Translations under genes and position numbers: made by a program
Notes under the pieces: generated by a model
What the model was told of the DNA's origin: nothing
Databases searched by the model: none
The model's input: the letters and a program-made list of their open reading frames with translations, nothing else
Part shown: one piece after another, positions 34,488-46,208 of the stretch
Position numbering within the stretch: the first letter of the stretch is position 1
How the letters are laid out: every line of letters starts with the position of its first letter
DNA from: an uncultured Gammaproteobacteria bacterium
GTDB taxonomy: Bacteria > Pseudomonadota > Gammaproteobacteria > Steroidobacterales > XN24
Length of the DNA: 52,389 bases
Direction of reading: 5' to 3'
Assembly (NCBI GenBank): GCA_947259915.1
Contig: CAMYOC010000003.1
Location: forward strand, 1-52,389

Positions 34488-35306
34488 CTATTCCATCGCC
34501 ATGTGTGCGTCATCGATACCCAGTGCCTCGGCCTGGGCCACGACCCAGTCGAAGTACTCGACGCTGGAGACCGGCCCGACGCGGACCCGGTAGAGGCTAC
34601 CGCCCCGGTCCGCCCGCACCACCACGTCCTCGACACCGCGTTCGCGCAGGCGTTCGGCGAGATTGCGGGCGTTGCGGTCCTCGCCGAACGCGCCGACCTG
34701 GACATATATCTTGTCGCCGCCGGCCGCGGCGTCGACGGTGGCCAGGGTCGCGGTTGCTGGCGCAGGCTGCGGCGGCGCCGCGGCGCCGCCGGGCTCGATT
34801 ACTTTAAGCTCGACCATGGCTGTTCCGGCGCGCAGCATGTCCAGGCGCGCGGCGGCGGCGTAGGACAGATCGACGATGCGATTGTCGACGAAAGGACCGC
34901 GATCATTGACCTTGACCACCACGCTGCGGCCGTTGGCGAGATTGGTGACCCGGGCATAGGTAGGCAGCGGCAGCGTCTTGTGGGCCGCTGTCATCACATA
35001 CATATCGTAGGGCTCGCCGCTGGAGGTCAGCCGGCCGTGGAACTTCTCTCCATACCAGGAGGCGACGCCGCGCTCGACATGGCCATTGGCGGAATCCAGC
35101 ACATAGTAACGCCGGCCGAAGACTTCATATGATTTCGGGTTGCCGCGGCTGCTGCGCGCCTCATGACGCGGCACCGCGTCGGGGACGCTGGATACGTCCG
35201 GTGGCCGCGATGGGGCACGGTCGGTATGGACCGGCCGGCCGCAGCCTGCCACCAGCACGACGGCCACGACGAGCCATGGCCAGCGAGACCTAGCCGGGTT
35301 GCGCAA
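34488..35306 (-). CDS. rlpA: Septal/rare lipoprotein A
   Basis: A 272-residue lipoprotein with a lipobox VAGC (Cys22), a double-psi beta-barrel domain (GVASWYGEKFHGRLTSSGEP, then KVNDRGPFVDNRIVDLS, with the catalytic Asp) and a C-terminal SPOR domain (IYVQVGAFGEDRNARNLAER). RlpA-type enzymes cleave glycan strands lacking stem peptides. The only start that keeps a full lipoprotein signal is TTG at 35306, which lies 17 nt inside the mltB gene. Operon position after mltB is standard. Confidence 0.93.
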   Translation of the reverse strand: MRNPARSRWPWLVVAVVLVAGCGRPVHTDRAPSRPPDVSSVPDAVPRHEARSSRGNPKSYEVFGRRYYVLDSANGHVERGVASWYGEKFHGRLTSSGEPYDMYVMTAAHKTLPLPTYARVTNLANGRSVVVKVNDRGPFVDNRIVDLSYAAAARLDMLRAGTAMVELKVIEPGGAAAPPQPAPATATLATVDAAAGGDKIYVQVGAFGEDRNARNLAERLRERGVEDVVVRADRGGSLYRVRVGPVSSVEYFDWVVAQAEALGIDDAHMAME

Positions 35307-36294
35307 CGTCGTTGACCCTCGCCGCTATCTCGTGGCCGAGCTGATGCACGGCCATCGCGTACATGTTGCTGCGGTTATAGCGGGTGATGACGTAGAAGTT
35401 TTTGAACCCCACCCAGTATTCCGGGCCGCTTTCCTGTTCCAGTTCGAACAGCATGGCTTGGTCGCCGGTGTCACCGCTGCAATCGAAATCCACGCCCGCC
35501 GCCGCCAGTGCGCTGGGGGTCTGATCCAGACGCAGACCCTGCGACAGCGCCGTCTGCGGGACGCTGCCGTTGGCGCGGGTGACCACCCGCTCGCCGGTCT
35601 GCCATTTGTGTGCCTTGAAGTAGTTGGCGACGCTGGCGACGACATCGGGCCAGCTCTGCCAAAGGTCTATGCGGCCGTCGCCGTCGCCGTCAGCGGCGTA
35701 GGCGCGGTAGCTGCTGGAGATGAATTGGGGGCCACCCATGGCGCCGGCGTAGGAGCCGGTGGCACTCAGAGGGTCGAGACCCTGTTCACGGCTCAGCAGC
35801 AGGAATTGTTCCAGCTCCCGGGTAAAGAATTTGCTGCGCGGCGGATACTCAAAGGCAATCGTGGCCAGCGCATCCAGCACGCGGTAAGAGCCGGTGATGC
35901 GGCCGTAGAAGGTCTCCACACCGAGGATGCCGACGATGATCTGCGGCGGCACGCCGGTTTCGGCGCTGACACGCTCGAGCAGCTCGCGATGGGTGTCCCA
36001 GAATTCGACGCCGGCGGCGATGCGTTTTTCGGTGATGAAGATCTTGCGGTACTCATACCAGGGCTTGACCTTCTCCGCCGGCCGGTCCATGGCCTCGATG
36101 ATGCGCGGCTGGATTTCGGCCTGGCCGAGGATCTGCAGCGACTCTTCTTCACTAAAGCCGTGTTCGCTGACCATACGCGCCACGAACACCTGCACGTCCG
36201 GTCTGGAGGTGTCGAGGGCGTGGCCAACGCCGGGCGCGAGCAACGCTATGCAGATAGCGCCGAGGATCCTGGCCGGCCGGATAAGGATGTTCAC
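35290..36294 (-). CDS. mltB: Membrane-bound lytic murein transglycosylase B
   Basis: A 334-residue lytic transglycosylase of family GH103. The catalytic Glu is in GILGVETFYGRITG; AMGGPQFISSSYRAYA and DLWQSWPDVVASVANYF are family marks. The N-terminus is a plain hydrophobic signal (ILGAICIALLAPGVGHA) without a lipobox, so this copy seems soluble-periplasmic. GTG at 36294 overlaps the rodA stop (GTGA). Confidence 0.95.
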   Translation of the reverse strand: MNILIRPARILGAICIALLAPGVGHALDTSRPDVQVFVARMVSEHGFSEEESLQILGQAEIQPRIIEAMDRPAEKVKPWYEYRKIFITEKRIAAGVEFWDTHRELLERVSAETGVPPQIIVGILGVETFYGRITGSYRVLDALATIAFEYPPRSKFFTRELEQFLLLSREQGLDPLSATGSYAGAMGGPQFISSSYRAYAADGDGDGRIDLWQSWPDVVASVANYFKAHKWQTGERVVTRANGSVPQTALSQGLRLDQTPSALAAAGVDFDCSGDTGDQAMLFELEQESGPEYWVGFKNFYVITRYNRSNMYAMAVHQLGHEIAARVNDVAQPG

Positions 36295-37427
36295 TGGGTG
36301 ACAAGCTTCCTGTGCGAATGGACCGACATGAGAATACCGAAACCGGCCATCAGGGTCACCATCGAGGTACCGCCGTAGCTGATCAGCGGCAGCGGTACGC
36401 CGACCACCGGCAGCAGGCCGGTAACCATGCCGGTGTTGACGAAAACGTAGACGAAAAAGGTCAGGCTGATGCTTCCGGCCAGCAGGCGGCCGAAGGTATC
36501 CTGGGCCTGGGTCGCGATGTAGAGCCCGCGCATCACGATAAAGATGTACATCAGCAGCAGGCTGCACAGACCGAGCAATCCGAACTCTTCACCCAGCACC
36601 GCGAAGATGAAGTCAGTGGCACGTTCGGGCAGAAATTCGAGCTGGGCCTGAGTGCCGTTTAGCCAGCCTTTGCCAAACACCCCGCCGGAGCCGATGGCGA
36701 TCTTCGATTGGATGATGTGATAGCCCGAGCCCAGCGGGTCACTCTCCGGATTGAGAAAAGTCAGCACCCGCTGACGCTGATAGTCGTGCATGTTGAACCA
36801 CAGCAACGGTGCTGCCGCCAGGGTCAGCACGGCCGAGACCAGGATCAGACGCAGAGACAGTCCGGCCAGCAGGATCACGATCAGCCCGGAGGCGGCGATC
36901 AACAGCGCGGTACCCAGATCCGGCTGGCGAGCGATCAGCGCTGCCGGCAGGATCACGATGCCCGCGATCACCACCAGCACTTCCGAGATCCTCGGCGGCA
37001 GCGGCCGTTCGCGCAGATACCAGGCCGCCATCATAGGCGCGGCCAGCTTCATAACCTCCGAGGGCTGGAAGCGCAGCAGGCCCACGTCCAGCCAGCGCTG
37101 GGCGCCTTTGCCGACCTCGCCGACGGTGAGCACCAGGATCAGCAGACCGAGACCAATGGCGAAAAGCCACGGTGCCCACATGCGCATCATTTTCGGCGGT
37201 ATCTGCGCGACGATCAGCATCACCACGACCGCGATGCCGATGCGCACCGACTGACGCGTAAGCAGGTCAGGGTTGTAGCCACCGGCGCTATACAGCACGA
37301 ACAACCCAAACGCACAGACCATCAGGATGGCGAACAGCAGCGGGCCATCCAGCCGCAGGCCGGTGAGCAGGCGTTGCGCGACCGAGATGGGCCGCGGCCG
37401 GTCCAGCGGTTCGTCGAGCATCATCAT
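36291..37427 (-). CDS. rodA: Rod-shape SEDS glycosyltransferase RodA
   Basis: A 378-residue SEDS-family peptidoglycan polymerase with about ten transmembrane helices, partner of PBP2 in the elongasome. Family segments include RWLDVGLLRFQPSEVMKLA, the QPDLGTALLI loop with the essential Asp, GKGWLNGTQAQLEFLPE and the late PLISYGGTSMVTLM. The ATG overlaps the mrdA stop (ATGA). Confidence 0.97.
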   Translation of the reverse strand: MMMLDEPLDRPRPISVAQRLLTGLRLDGPLLFAILMVCAFGLFVLYSAGGYNPDLLTRQSVRIGIAVVVMLIVAQIPPKMMRMWAPWLFAIGLGLLILVLTVGEVGKGAQRWLDVGLLRFQPSEVMKLAAPMMAAWYLRERPLPPRISEVLVVIAGIVILPAALIARQPDLGTALLIAASGLIVILLAGLSLRLILVSAVLTLAAAPLLWFNMHDYQRQRVLTFLNPESDPLGSGYHIIQSKIAIGSGGVFGKGWLNGTQAQLEFLPERATDFIFAVLGEEFGLLGLCSLLLMYIFIVMRGLYIATQAQDTFGRLLAGSISLTFFVYVFVNTGMVTGLLPVVGVPLPLISYGGTSMVTLMAGFGILMSVHSHRKLVTQ

Positions 37428-39280
37428 TGGGTTTCACGCAGCAGATAATTATCCAGCACTTCCCGTGCCAGCGGTGCCGCGGTGCCGCTGCCGCTGCCAC
37501 CGTTCTCCACCAACACGGACACGGCGATGCGCGGATCCTCTGCCGGCGCAAACGCGATAAACAGGGCGTGGTCGCGCAGCCGCTCGTCCAGTTCCTCTGC
37601 GTCATACTTTTCATCCTGAGCGATGTTGACCACCTGAGCCGTGCCGGTCTTGCCGGCGATCCGGTAAGGTGCGTCAGCGCCGGCCGCGCGGGCCGTGCCC
37701 CGAGGCCCGTGCATGACCTCGATCATGCCCTCTATGGCGGCGTCCCACAGCGCAGGATCGCTGACCTCGACCGGGGTCAGGGCCTCGGGTTCGAATTCGA
37801 GCATGTCGCTGCTGGCGGGGTCGCTGACCGCGGCCACCAGGGTCGGCCGGAATGCCTGGCCGCGCCCGGCGATGAACGCAGTCATTTGCGCCAGCTGCAG
37901 GGGTGTGGTCTGCAGAAAGCCCTGGCCGATGCCGGTGATCAGGGTCTCGCCGGGGAACCAGACCTGGTCCTCGCGGCGCCGGAAATTATTCCGCTTCCAT
38001 TCGCGTGACGGCAGCGTGCCGGCTTTCTCCGCCGGCACATCGATGCCGCTGCGATGGCCAAGGCCAAAGCCGTCGAGGAAGTCATGCATGTTGTCGATAC
38101 CGAGCTTCAGCGCCAGCTCATAGAAATAGACGTCACAGGATTGGGCGACGGCGTCATGCAGGTTCATCGGGCCGTGGCCGCCACGCTTCCAGTCGCGGAA
38201 GCGATGGCTGCTGCCGGGCAGGGTGTAGTAGCCGAGACAATAGACGCGCTGCCAGGGTGCCACCGCTCCATAATGCAGACCGGCCAGACCGAGCACCGGC
38301 TTTATCGTCGAGCCCGGCGGATAGAGGCCACGCAGGGCGCGATTGAACAGCGGGATATCCGGGTCTTCCTGCAGCCCGCGGTATTCCCGCGTCGAGATGC
38401 CGGCGCTAAACAGGTTGGCGTCGTATCCCGGCTGGCTGACCAGGGCAAGCACGTGGCCGTTGCGGGGGTCGATGGCGACGATCGAGCCTCGGCGCCCGGC
38501 CAGCGCGGCTTCCGCGGCCAGTTGCAGCTCCAGATCGAGCGTGAGGAAGACGTCTGATCCGGGGCTGGGGCTGGTGCGTTCCAGCTCCTGCAGAATGCGG
38601 CCCTGAGCGTTGACCAGCACCTGACGGTAACCGACGCTGCCGTGTAACGCGTCTTCCTGGGCAAACTCGACGCCGATCTTGCCGGTATGCGTGGTGCCCG
38701 CATAGTCGCCCGGTTCCAGTCGCTGGAGATCGGCCTGGCTGACACTGCCGACATAGCCCAGCGCATGCACCGCCACCGACCCGTAGGGGTAATGACGGAT
38801 CAGGCGCGCCTGGATCTCCACCCCAGGGAATTGCTGTCGGCGCACCGCAAAGCGCGCCACTTCTTCCTCGCTGAGGCGATAACGCAGGGCCACCGGGCGA
38901 AAATTCGGCTGCCGCCGGATGTCCGTGCGCACCCGCTCCAGATCATCTGCTTGGAGCAGTCCCAGCCCGACCAGTGCCTCGAGGCTGGCGTCGATGTCGT
39001 CCACCTGTTCCGGGATCATCTCCAGCTGATAGGACGGCAGGTTCTCCGCCAGCACGATGCCGTTGCGGTCGTAGATCAGCCCCCGGGTCGGCGGCAGTGG
39101 CTCGATCCGCACCCGGTTACCCCGCGAGAGTTCACTGAAATGCTCGAATCGCAGCACCTGCAGATCGACCAGTCGCACCATCACGAACAGGGTCAGGCCG
39201 ACGACGATGGCACCGGAGGCGAGCACCCGGGCCAGGAACAGCCGCTGCTCGCGCCAATGGTCCTTTAGTCGCGTTGTCAC
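37424..39280 (-). CDS. mrdA: Penicillin-binding protein 2 (elongation transpeptidase)
   Basis: A 618-residue class B PBP. A single N-terminal membrane helix (about residues 20-38) is followed by the PBP dimer domain (RGLIYDRNGIVLAENLPSY) and the transpeptidase domain with SxxK (PPGSTIKPVLG), SCD (AQSCDVYFYE) and KTG (IAGKTGTAQVV). GTG at 39280 lies 4 nt after the mreD stop and begins TTRLKDHWREQR, the usual start; the frame continues upstream through mreD without meaning. Confidence 0.96.
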   Translation of the reverse strand: MTTRLKDHWREQRLFLARVLASGAIVVGLTLFVMVRLVDLQVLRFEHFSELSRGNRVRIEPLPPTRGLIYDRNGIVLAENLPSYQLEMIPEQVDDIDASLEALVGLGLLQADDLERVRTDIRRQPNFRPVALRYRLSEEEVARFAVRRQQFPGVEIQARLIRHYPYGSVAVHALGYVGSVSQADLQRLEPGDYAGTTHTGKIGVEFAQEDALHGSVGYRQVLVNAQGRILQELERTSPSPGSDVFLTLDLELQLAAEAALAGRRGSIVAIDPRNGHVLALVSQPGYDANLFSAGISTREYRGLQEDPDIPLFNRALRGLYPPGSTIKPVLGLAGLHYGAVAPWQRVYCLGYYTLPGSSHRFRDWKRGGHGPMNLHDAVAQSCDVYFYELALKLGIDNMHDFLDGFGLGHRSGIDVPAEKAGTLPSREWKRNNFRRREDQVWFPGETLITGIGQGFLQTTPLQLAQMTAFIAGRGQAFRPTLVAAVSDPASSDMLEFEPEALTPVEVSDPALWDAAIEGMIEVMHGPRGTARAAGADAPYRIAGKTGTAQVVNIAQDEKYDAEELDERLRDHALFIAFAPAEDPRIAVSVLVENGGSGSGTAAPLAREVLDNYLLRETQ

Positions 39281-39284
39281 GACT

Positions 39285-39767
39285 TCAGCGCCTGACCCGC
39301 GACGCGACCAAGCGGTCGGCAAACCAGGTCAACGGCGGCCACACCACCATCGACGAAATGACTGGTGCCAGACGCAACCAGCCGCCCTGGAGTTTGCCGG
39401 TCATGCCGTCGATCCAGAATCCGAAAAAACCCAGCACCGCGATAATCAGGCTGACCGATATGGCCTGCTGCCAGATCGGGAATACGCGCAGTCGCTGGCA
39501 CAGTTTGATCGTCACATAGGCGGCCAGTGCCAGGGACAGCGCGTTCTGGCCGAGTACCGCCCCTTTCAGCACATCCAGCAGCAGCCCAATCAGCCAGGCG
39601 ACCCCGACCCCGTAGCGGCCCGGCCGGTGCATGCTCCAGTAGATCACCGATAAGGCCACCCATGGCGGACGCCAGGGGGCTACGGCCTCCGGCATCGGCG
39701 CGACTTCCAGCGACATCGCCACCAGGAAAAACGCCAGTACCGGCCAGATGCGGTAGCGATTACTCAT
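39285..39767 (-). CDS. mreD: Rod-shape-determining protein MreD
   Basis: A 160-residue inner-membrane protein with about five helices. RPPWVALSVIYWSMHRPGRY and the VAWLIGLLLDVLKGAVLGQN stretch are typical of MreD. The ATG at 39767 (MSNRYRIWPVL) overlaps the mreC stop (ATGA); the frame upstream of it is a shadow of mreC. Confidence 0.94.
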   Translation of the reverse strand: MSNRYRIWPVLAFFLVAMSLEVAPMPEAVAPWRPPWVALSVIYWSMHRPGRYGVGVAWLIGLLLDVLKGAVLGQNALSLALAAYVTIKLCQRLRVFPIWQQAISVSLIIAVLGFFGFWIDGMTGKLQGGWLRLAPVISSMVVWPPLTWFADRLVASRVRR

Positions 39768-40654
39768 GGCTCGGGGTCCGCTGCCGCGGCCGCGTCTTCG
39801 GTCTCGTCCCCGTCGTCGCTTAAGGTGGTCTCGTCCGGCACGCGATCCTGTTGCCACACCAGCAACACCTCGCGCTCACGGTTCAGCGCCGCGCTCGGGT
39901 TAGCGATGATTTCGGCAAAGGGTTCGCCGGGTCGGCGATCCACCGTCAGCACCCGTGCCACCGGATAGCCATAGGGGAACGCGTCGCCCAGGCCCGAGGT
40001 GACAAGCAGGTCGCCAGCCTTGACGTCTGCGTTGTTGGGCAAGAATGGTAACAACAGCCGGCCGCTGTCGCCGGTGCCCAGGGCGATGGTGCGCAGGCCG
40101 TTGCGATTGATCTCCACCGGCGTGGCGTGACCAGGATCGCTGATCATGATGGCCTCGGCGCTGAGCTGTTCGACTCGCGTAACCTGGCCGACGACGCCAG
40201 CGGCGTCGAGCATGGCCTGTCCGACATAGAGACCATCGGCGATACCCTTGTCGATCACCAGGCGATGGCGGAACGGATCCAGGTCTACCGACAGGATCTC
40301 CGCAACCAGGATGCGGTCCGGCAGGCGCGGTCGCGATTCCAGCAGCGCACGCAGGCGGTCGTTTTCGGCCTGCAGTGTCTCGAGTCGCTGCAGCCGCACC
40401 CGGGCCTCGAGCTGCTCCCCGCGCAGCTGCGTATTGTCTTCCTGCAGCGAGCGCCGCGTGCTCAGCGCGTCGCCTGCCCATAGAAAGGCGCGGGATGGCA
40501 GATCGACGATGACACGGATGGGGTAGGCGGCAACCGACAGCGCCTGGCGCACGGTCTGCAAATGACCGCGCTGGTGATCCAGGTACATCAACAGAATCGA
40601 ACACACCGCCAGCAGGAACAAGCGCATGCCCAGAGAGGGGCCGCGCGTGAACAT
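39764..40654 (-). CDS. mreC: Cell-shape protein MreC
   Basis: A 296-residue periplasmic scaffold anchored by an N-terminal helix (LFLLAVCSILLMYL). A coiled coil (about residues 70-105) precedes the beta-barrel core, with GVVGQVTRVEQLSAEAIMIS and the LLVTSGLGDAFPYGYPVARV signature. The C-terminal tail is acidic and low-complexity. 106 nt separate it from mreB, unlike the overlaps further down the operon. Confidence 0.96.
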   Translation of the reverse strand: MFTRGPSLGMRLFLLAVCSILLMYLDHQRGHLQTVRQALSVAAYPIRVIVDLPSRAFLWAGDALSTRRSLQEDNTQLRGEQLEARVRLQRLETLQAENDRLRALLESRPRLPDRILVAEILSVDLDPFRHRLVIDKGIADGLYVGQAMLDAAGVVGQVTRVEQLSAEAIMISDPGHATPVEINRNGLRTIALGTGDSGRLLLPFLPNNADVKAGDLLVTSGLGDAFPYGYPVARVLTVDRRPGEPFAEIIANPSAALNREREVLLVWQQDRVPDETTLSDDGDETEDAAAAADPEP

Positions 40655-40716
40655 GGGCTTGTGATCGCTGTGTTGCAGCCCGCTTAACTCACGGTGGGTG
40701 CGGGGATTTTCGCCAT

Positions 40717-41846
<1,130 letters not shown>

Positions 41847-41887
41847 CTAAATCTAGCAACGGGGGCGACTGACGGCAAGCGGCGATG

Positions 41888-41894
41888 TATTATA
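41888..41894. promoter_or_regulatory. Shared symmetric -10 element for mreB and gatC
   Basis: The seven bases TATTATA provide TATTAT on the plus strand (toward gatC) and TATAAT on the minus strand (toward mreB). Predicted starts give leaders of about 78 nt for mreB and 38 nt for gatC. -35 elements are weak on both sides. The 133-nt divergent gap holds no other obvious site. Confidence 0.5.
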
Positions 41895-41937
41895 GCCAGC
41901 TTGTCTGATCGCGCTCGAATCTGCTCAGGAGTGACGC

Positions 41938-42225
41938 ATGGCACTGACCCGACACGAGGTGGAAAACATCGCCCATCTGGCTCGTCTGCGGATCTCCGCG
42001 GACGAGGTGCCCGGATATGTGGAGAGCCTCTCCCGAATCATTGATTTCGTGGCGCAACTCGATGACGCGGAGACCGACAAGGTCGAGCCGATGGCTCACC
42101 CATTGCATATGACGCAGCCGCTGCGGGTTGATGCAGTGACCGAGGAAAACCAGCGCGAGCTGTTCCAGACCAACGCATCCCGCACCGAGCGCGGCCTCTA
42201 TCTGGTGCCCAAGGTCATCGAATAA
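41938..42225 (+). CDS. gatC: Asp/Glu-tRNA amidotransferase subunit C
   Basis: A 95-residue subunit that stabilises GatA in the GatCAB transamidosome. LTRHEVENIAHLARLRIS and the C-terminal REL…NASRTERGLYLVPKVIE are characteristic. AGGAG precedes the ATG by seven bases. A GC-rich imperfect hairpin (42239-42265) lies before gatA without a U-run. Confidence 0.96.
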   Translation: MALTRHEVENIAHLARLRISADEVPGYVESLSRIIDFVAQLDDAETDKVEPMAHPLHMTQPLRVDAVTEENQRELFQTNASRTERGLYLVPKVIE

Positions 42226-42324
42226 TCCGCGATCAAACGCTCCCGGCCTTCGTGGCCCCGGGAGCCGCCACCCTCATTCACCGCCGGTGCCACGGGCCCG
42301 GCGCCACGACGACAGGATTTTTCC

Positions 42325-43782
42325 ATGCACACCCGAACCCTGGCCGAACTCTCAGCCGCGCTCCACGCGCGGGAGGTCAGCAGTGTCGAATTGACGCGCC
42401 ATTTCCTTGCCCGAATCGATGCGCTGGCGGACAAGCTCAATGCCTTTGTGACCGTGACCGCCGACGCAGCCCTGGCCCAGGCCGAGGCCGCCGACGCCGT
42501 CCTTGGCGCCGGTGAGGCCGGTCCTTTGACCGGTATCCCTCTGGTACACAAAGATATTTTTTGTACCCGCGGTGTCCGCACCAGCTGCGGTTCGCGCATG
42601 CTCGACAATTTCGTTGCGCCCTATGACGCCTTTGCGGTCGAGCGTCTGGCCGAGGCCGGCATGGTCACGCTGGCCAAGGCAAACATGGACGAGTTCGCGA
42701 TGGGTTCGTCCAACGAGACCAGCTGGTACGGCCCGGTGCGTAACCCCTGGGACCTGGACAAGGTCCCGGGCGGCTCCTCCGGCGGGTCGGCGGCAGCGGT
42801 GGCCGCGCGGCTGGCGCCAGCCGCGACCGGCACCGATACCGGTGGCTCGATCCGCCAGCCGGCAGCCCTGACCGGGATCACCGGACTCAAGCCGACCTAC
42901 GGGCGGATCTCCCGCTTCGGCATGATCGCCTTTGCCTCGAGCCTGGATCAGGCTGGCACGCTGACCCAGACCGCCGAGGACGCGGCCTTGATGCTGACGG
43001 CGATGGCCGGTCACGACCCTCGCGACTCCACCAGCGTCGACGAGCCGGTCCCGGACTACCGGGCCACGCTGGGCGATGATCTCGAGGGGCTGCGGGTGGG
43101 TGTGCCGCGGGAGTTCTTTGACGAGGGCCTGGACGCGGCCAACGCCGCGGCGGTGCAGGCGGCGCTCGACGAATTCCGCAAGCTCGGTGCAACGGTGGAG
43201 GACGTCAGCCTGCCCAATGTCGGCCTGTCGGTGCCTGCCTATTACGTGGTAGCGCCGGCCGAATGCTCGTCCAACCTGTCGCGCTACGATGGCGTGCGTT
43301 TCGGTTACCGGGCCGAAGATCCGGTGGACCTGGAGGATATGTACAAGCGCAGCCGTGGCGAGGGCTTCGGCGCCGAGGTCAAGCGGCGCATCATGACCGG
43401 GGCCTACGTGCTGTCGGCGGGTTATTACGACGCCTATTATCTCAAGGCCCAGCGCGTGCGCCAGCTGATCGCCGAGGATTTCCGTCAGGCCTTCGCATCC
43501 GTGGATCTGCTGCTGGGGCCGACTACGCCCACGCCGGCTTTCGCCCTCGGCGCCAAGACCGACGATCCGGTGACCATGTATCTGAACGACATCTACACCA
43601 TCGGCGTCAATCTGGCGGGTCTGCCCGGCATGTCCGTGCCCTGCGGCATGGTCGACGGATTGCCAGTAGGGCTGCAGCTGATCGGCCGTCACTTTGACGA
43701 GGCCGGGTTGTTGAACGCGGCGCATCGCTATCAGCAGGTCACCGACTGGCACCGGCTCGCGCCTGGCGGCGAGTTCGCGTGA
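42325..43782 (+). CDS. gatA: Asp/Glu-tRNA amidotransferase subunit A
   Basis: A 485-residue amidase-signature enzyme that releases ammonia from glutamine to convert Glu-tRNA(Gln) or Asp-tRNA(Asn). The Ser-cisSer-Lys triad is in LVHKDIF (Lys), [11 protein letters not shown] and [25 protein letters not shown] is also conserved. Presence of GatCAB implies that at least one of glutaminyl- or asparaginyl-tRNA is made indirectly. Confidence 0.98.
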   Translation: MHTRTLAELSAALHAREVSSVELTRHFLARIDALADKLNAFVTVTADAALAQAEAADAVLGAGEAGPLTGIPLVHKDIFCTRGVRTSCGSRMLDNFVAPYDAFAVERLAEAGMVTLAKANMDEFAMGSSNETSWYGPVRNPWDLDKVPGGSSGGSAAAVAARLAPAATGTDTGGSIRQPAALTGITGLKPTYGRISRFGMIAFASSLDQAGTLTQTAEDAALMLTAMAGHDPRDSTSVDEPVPDYRATLGDDLEGLRVGVPREFFDEGLDAANAAAVQAALDEFRKLGATVEDVSLPNVGLSVPAYYVVAPAECSSNLSRYDGVRFGYRAEDPVDLEDMYKRSRGEGFGAEVKRRIMTGAYVLSAGYYDAYYLKAQRVRQLIAEDFRQAFASVDLLLGPTTPTPAFALGAKTDDPVTMYLNDIYTIGVNLAGLPGMSVPCGMVDGLPVGLQLIGRHFDEAGLLNAAHRYQQVTDWHRLAPGGEFA

Positions 43783-43816
43783 GCGCGGCCGGATCTGTGC
43801 TTACGGAGGGATACGC

Positions 43817-45250
43817 ATGACTTGGGAAGTGGTCATCGGGCTGGAAATCCATGCCCAGCTGAAAACGGCCAGCAAGATATTCTCCGGCGCCGCCACCGCC
43901 TTTGGCGCCGAACCCAACACCCAGGCCTGTCTGGTTGATCTGGGCTATCCGGGCGTGTTGCCGGTACTCAACCGGGAGGCGGTCCGGATGGCGGTGCGCT
44001 TCGGTCTGGCCAGCCATTCGACGGTGGCACCGCGCTCGATTTTTGCGCGCAAGAACTACTTCTACCCGGACCTGCCAAAGGGCTACCAGATCAGCCAGTA
44101 CGAACTGCCGGTGGTCCACGACGGCTGGGTCGATATCACCCTCGATGACGGCGCAGTCAAACGCGTCGGTATCACCCGTGCTCATCTGGAGGAAGACGCC
44201 GGCAAGTCTCTGCACGAGGACTTCCACGGCCTCTCCGGCATCGATCTCAACCGCGCCGGCACGCCGCTGCTGGAGATCGTCTCGGAGCCGGATCTGCGCT
44301 CCGCGCGCGAGGCCGTAGCCTACATGAAGCTGATCCATCAGCTGGTGCGCTATCTGGATATCTGCGACGGCAACATGCAGGAAGGTTCGCTGCGCTGTGA
44401 CGCCAACGTTTCCGTGCGCCCGCTGGGGCGACACGAGTTCGGCACCCGGGCCGAGATCAAGAATCTCAACTCGTTCCGTTTTATCGAGCGCGCGATCAAC
44501 TTCGAGGTCGAGCGGCAGATCGACATCATCGAATCAGGCGGCAGCGTGGTCCAGGAAACCCGCCTGTATGACTCGGCCAGGGACGAGACCCGCCCGATGC
44601 GCAGCAAGGAGGAGGCCAACGACTATCGCTATTTCCCCGATCCCGATCTGCTCCCGGTGGAGATCGATCGCGCTACCGTAGATGAGATCCGTGCCGAGCT
44701 GCCGGAACTGCCCTGGGAGAAGCAGGACCGCCTGGTCAGCGATTACGGTCTCTCCGCGTATGACGCCTCGTTGCTGAGCGCCAGCCGCGCGATGGCGGAC
44801 TATTTCGAGGCCGTGGCCAGCCGTGTCGGCGACAAGAAAGTGGCTGCCAACTGGGTCATGGGCGACCTCTCCGGCGCCCTCAACAAGGACGGGATCGGAA
44901 TCGAAGCGAGCCCGGTGAGCGCGGAAGCGCTGGCCGGAATGTTGTGCCGGATCGAGGATGGCACGATCTCCGGCAAGATCGCCAAGAGCGTGTTCGAGGC
45001 CATGTGGGCGGGCGAAGGCAGCGCCGACGCCATCATCGAAGCCCGCGGTCTGAAACAGATCACCGACAGTGGCGCCATCCAGGCGGTGATCCAGCAGGTG
45101 TTGGCGGACAATCCAGGCCAGCTCGAGCAATACCGGTCGGGCAAGGACAAGCTGTTCGGGTTCTTTGTCGGTCAGGTGATGAAAGCGACCCGCGGCCAGG
45201 CCAACCCGGCGGAAGTGAACAAGCTGCTCAAAGAGATGCTGAATGGTTGA
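43817..45250 (+). CDS. gatB: Asp/Glu-tRNA amidotransferase subunit B
   Basis: A 477-residue kinase-like subunit with the C-terminal YqeY/tRNA-binding tail. [40 protein letters not shown], then [17 protein letters not shown] and CDANVSVR are the family motifs. The last 70 residues ([20 protein letters not shown]) form the tail domain. It overlaps hslO by 8 nt. Confidence 0.98.
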   Translation: MTWEVVIGLEIHAQLKTASKIFSGAATAFGAEPNTQACLVDLGYPGVLPVLNREAVRMAVRFGLASHSTVAPRSIFARKNYFYPDLPKGYQISQYELPVVHDGWVDITLDDGAVKRVGITRAHLEEDAGKSLHEDFHGLSGIDLNRAGTPLLEIVSEPDLRSAREAVAYMKLIHQLVRYLDICDGNMQEGSLRCDANVSVRPLGRHEFGTRAEIKNLNSFRFIERAINFEVERQIDIIESGGSVVQETRLYDSARDETRPMRSKEEANDYRYFPDPDLLPVEIDRATVDEIRAELPELPWEKQDRLVSDYGLSAYDASLLSASRAMADYFEAVASRVGDKKVAANWVMGDLSGALNKDGIGIEASPVSAEALAGMLCRIEDGTISGKIAKSVFEAMWAGEGSADAIIEARGLKQITDSGAIQAVIQQVLADNPGQLEQYRSGKDKLFGFFVGQVMKATRGQANPAEVNKLLKEMLNG

Positions 45251-46139
45251 GTCGCGCGGGCTCAACGACGCGGATTGTCTGCACCGGTTCCTGTTTGAAC
45301 ACATGCCGGTCCGCGGTGAGCTGGTCCATCTGGACGAGAGCTGGCAGCAGATCACCGCTCAGGCCGATTATCCGCCGGCCATCCGCCGCGCCCTCGGCGA
45401 GGCGCTGGCGGCGGCAGTGTTGCTGGCGTCGACACTCAAGTTCGAAGGCAAGCTGACGCTGCAGTTGTCCGGCGACGGCCCGATGCATCTGCTGGTGGTT
45501 CAGTGCACCAATCAGCAGGAAATCCGCGGCCTCGCAAAGTGGCGCGGCGAGGCTCCCGAGGGTGATCTGCGTAGTCTGTCCGGCGAAGGCCGGGTCGCGA
45601 TCACGATCGAAACCGGTCAGGGTCAGGAGAGCTATCAGGGTATCGTGCCCATCACCGGCGCCAGCCTGGCCGAGTCGCTGGAGACCTATTTTCAGAACTC
45701 GGTGCAGGTACCTACGCGGCTGTGGCTGGCCACCGGTGCAGACGGCGCCGCCGGCATGATGCTGCAGCGTTTGCCCGATTCCTGGGGTGATGAGGCGGAG
45801 CATGCATGGGAACATCTGCAGGTGCTGGCGGACACGCTGTCGCGCGACGAACTCCGGCATCTGACCGATCGGGACATCCTGCGACGGCTGTTCCACCAGG
45901 ACGACCTGCGTCTGTTCGAGGCCCAGCCGGTCCGCTTTTGCTGTTCCTGCAGCCAGGGTCGTGTGGAGAGCACGCTGCGTATGCTTGGTCGCGACGAGAT
46001 CACCGAACTGCTGCGTGAGGAGGGCCGGGTCGAGGTCCGCTGCGAATTCTGCAACCGCGCCTATCGCTTCGACGCCGTGGATGCGGAGTCCCTGTTTATA
46101 GATGTGCCGCCCGGATCCGGTCCGGAGGTTTTGCATTGA
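45243..46139 (+). CDS. hslO: Redox-regulated chaperone Hsp33
   Basis: A 298-residue holdase switched on by oxidation. The zinc switch is intact: FCCSCS (CxC) and CEFC (CxxC) near the C-terminus. The N-terminal core ends in the conserved QSYQGIVP-like segment ([19 protein letters not shown]) and [15 protein letters not shown]. It overlaps the end of gatB, so is co-translated with the amidotransferase. Confidence 0.97.
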   Translation: MVESRGLNDADCLHRFLFEHMPVRGELVHLDESWQQITAQADYPPAIRRALGEALAAAVLLASTLKFEGKLTLQLSGDGPMHLLVVQCTNQQEIRGLAKWRGEAPEGDLRSLSGEGRVAITIETGQGQESYQGIVPITGASLAESLETYFQNSVQVPTRLWLATGADGAAGMMLQRLPDSWGDEAEHAWEHLQVLADTLSRDELRHLTDRDILRRLFHQDDLRLFEAQPVRFCCSCSQGRVESTLRMLGRDEITELLREEGRVEVRCEFCNRAYRFDAVDAESLFIDVPPGSGPEVLH

Positions 46140-46208
46140 GCTCGCGGCGCTGAGTCGCGGGGATTTATCGGGTTCATTAAAGGGCCCTTAACCTGGAGAG
46201 AGGCAGAG

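Noticed and set aside
42239..42265. Hairpin between gatC and gatA as a terminator
   Set aside because: No U-run and the gat genes must be co-expressed; at most a weak structure.
42352..43752. 466-codon minus-strand frame opposite gatA
   Set aside because: gatA carries the complete amidase triad on the other strand; the frame is low-complexity and unrecognisable.
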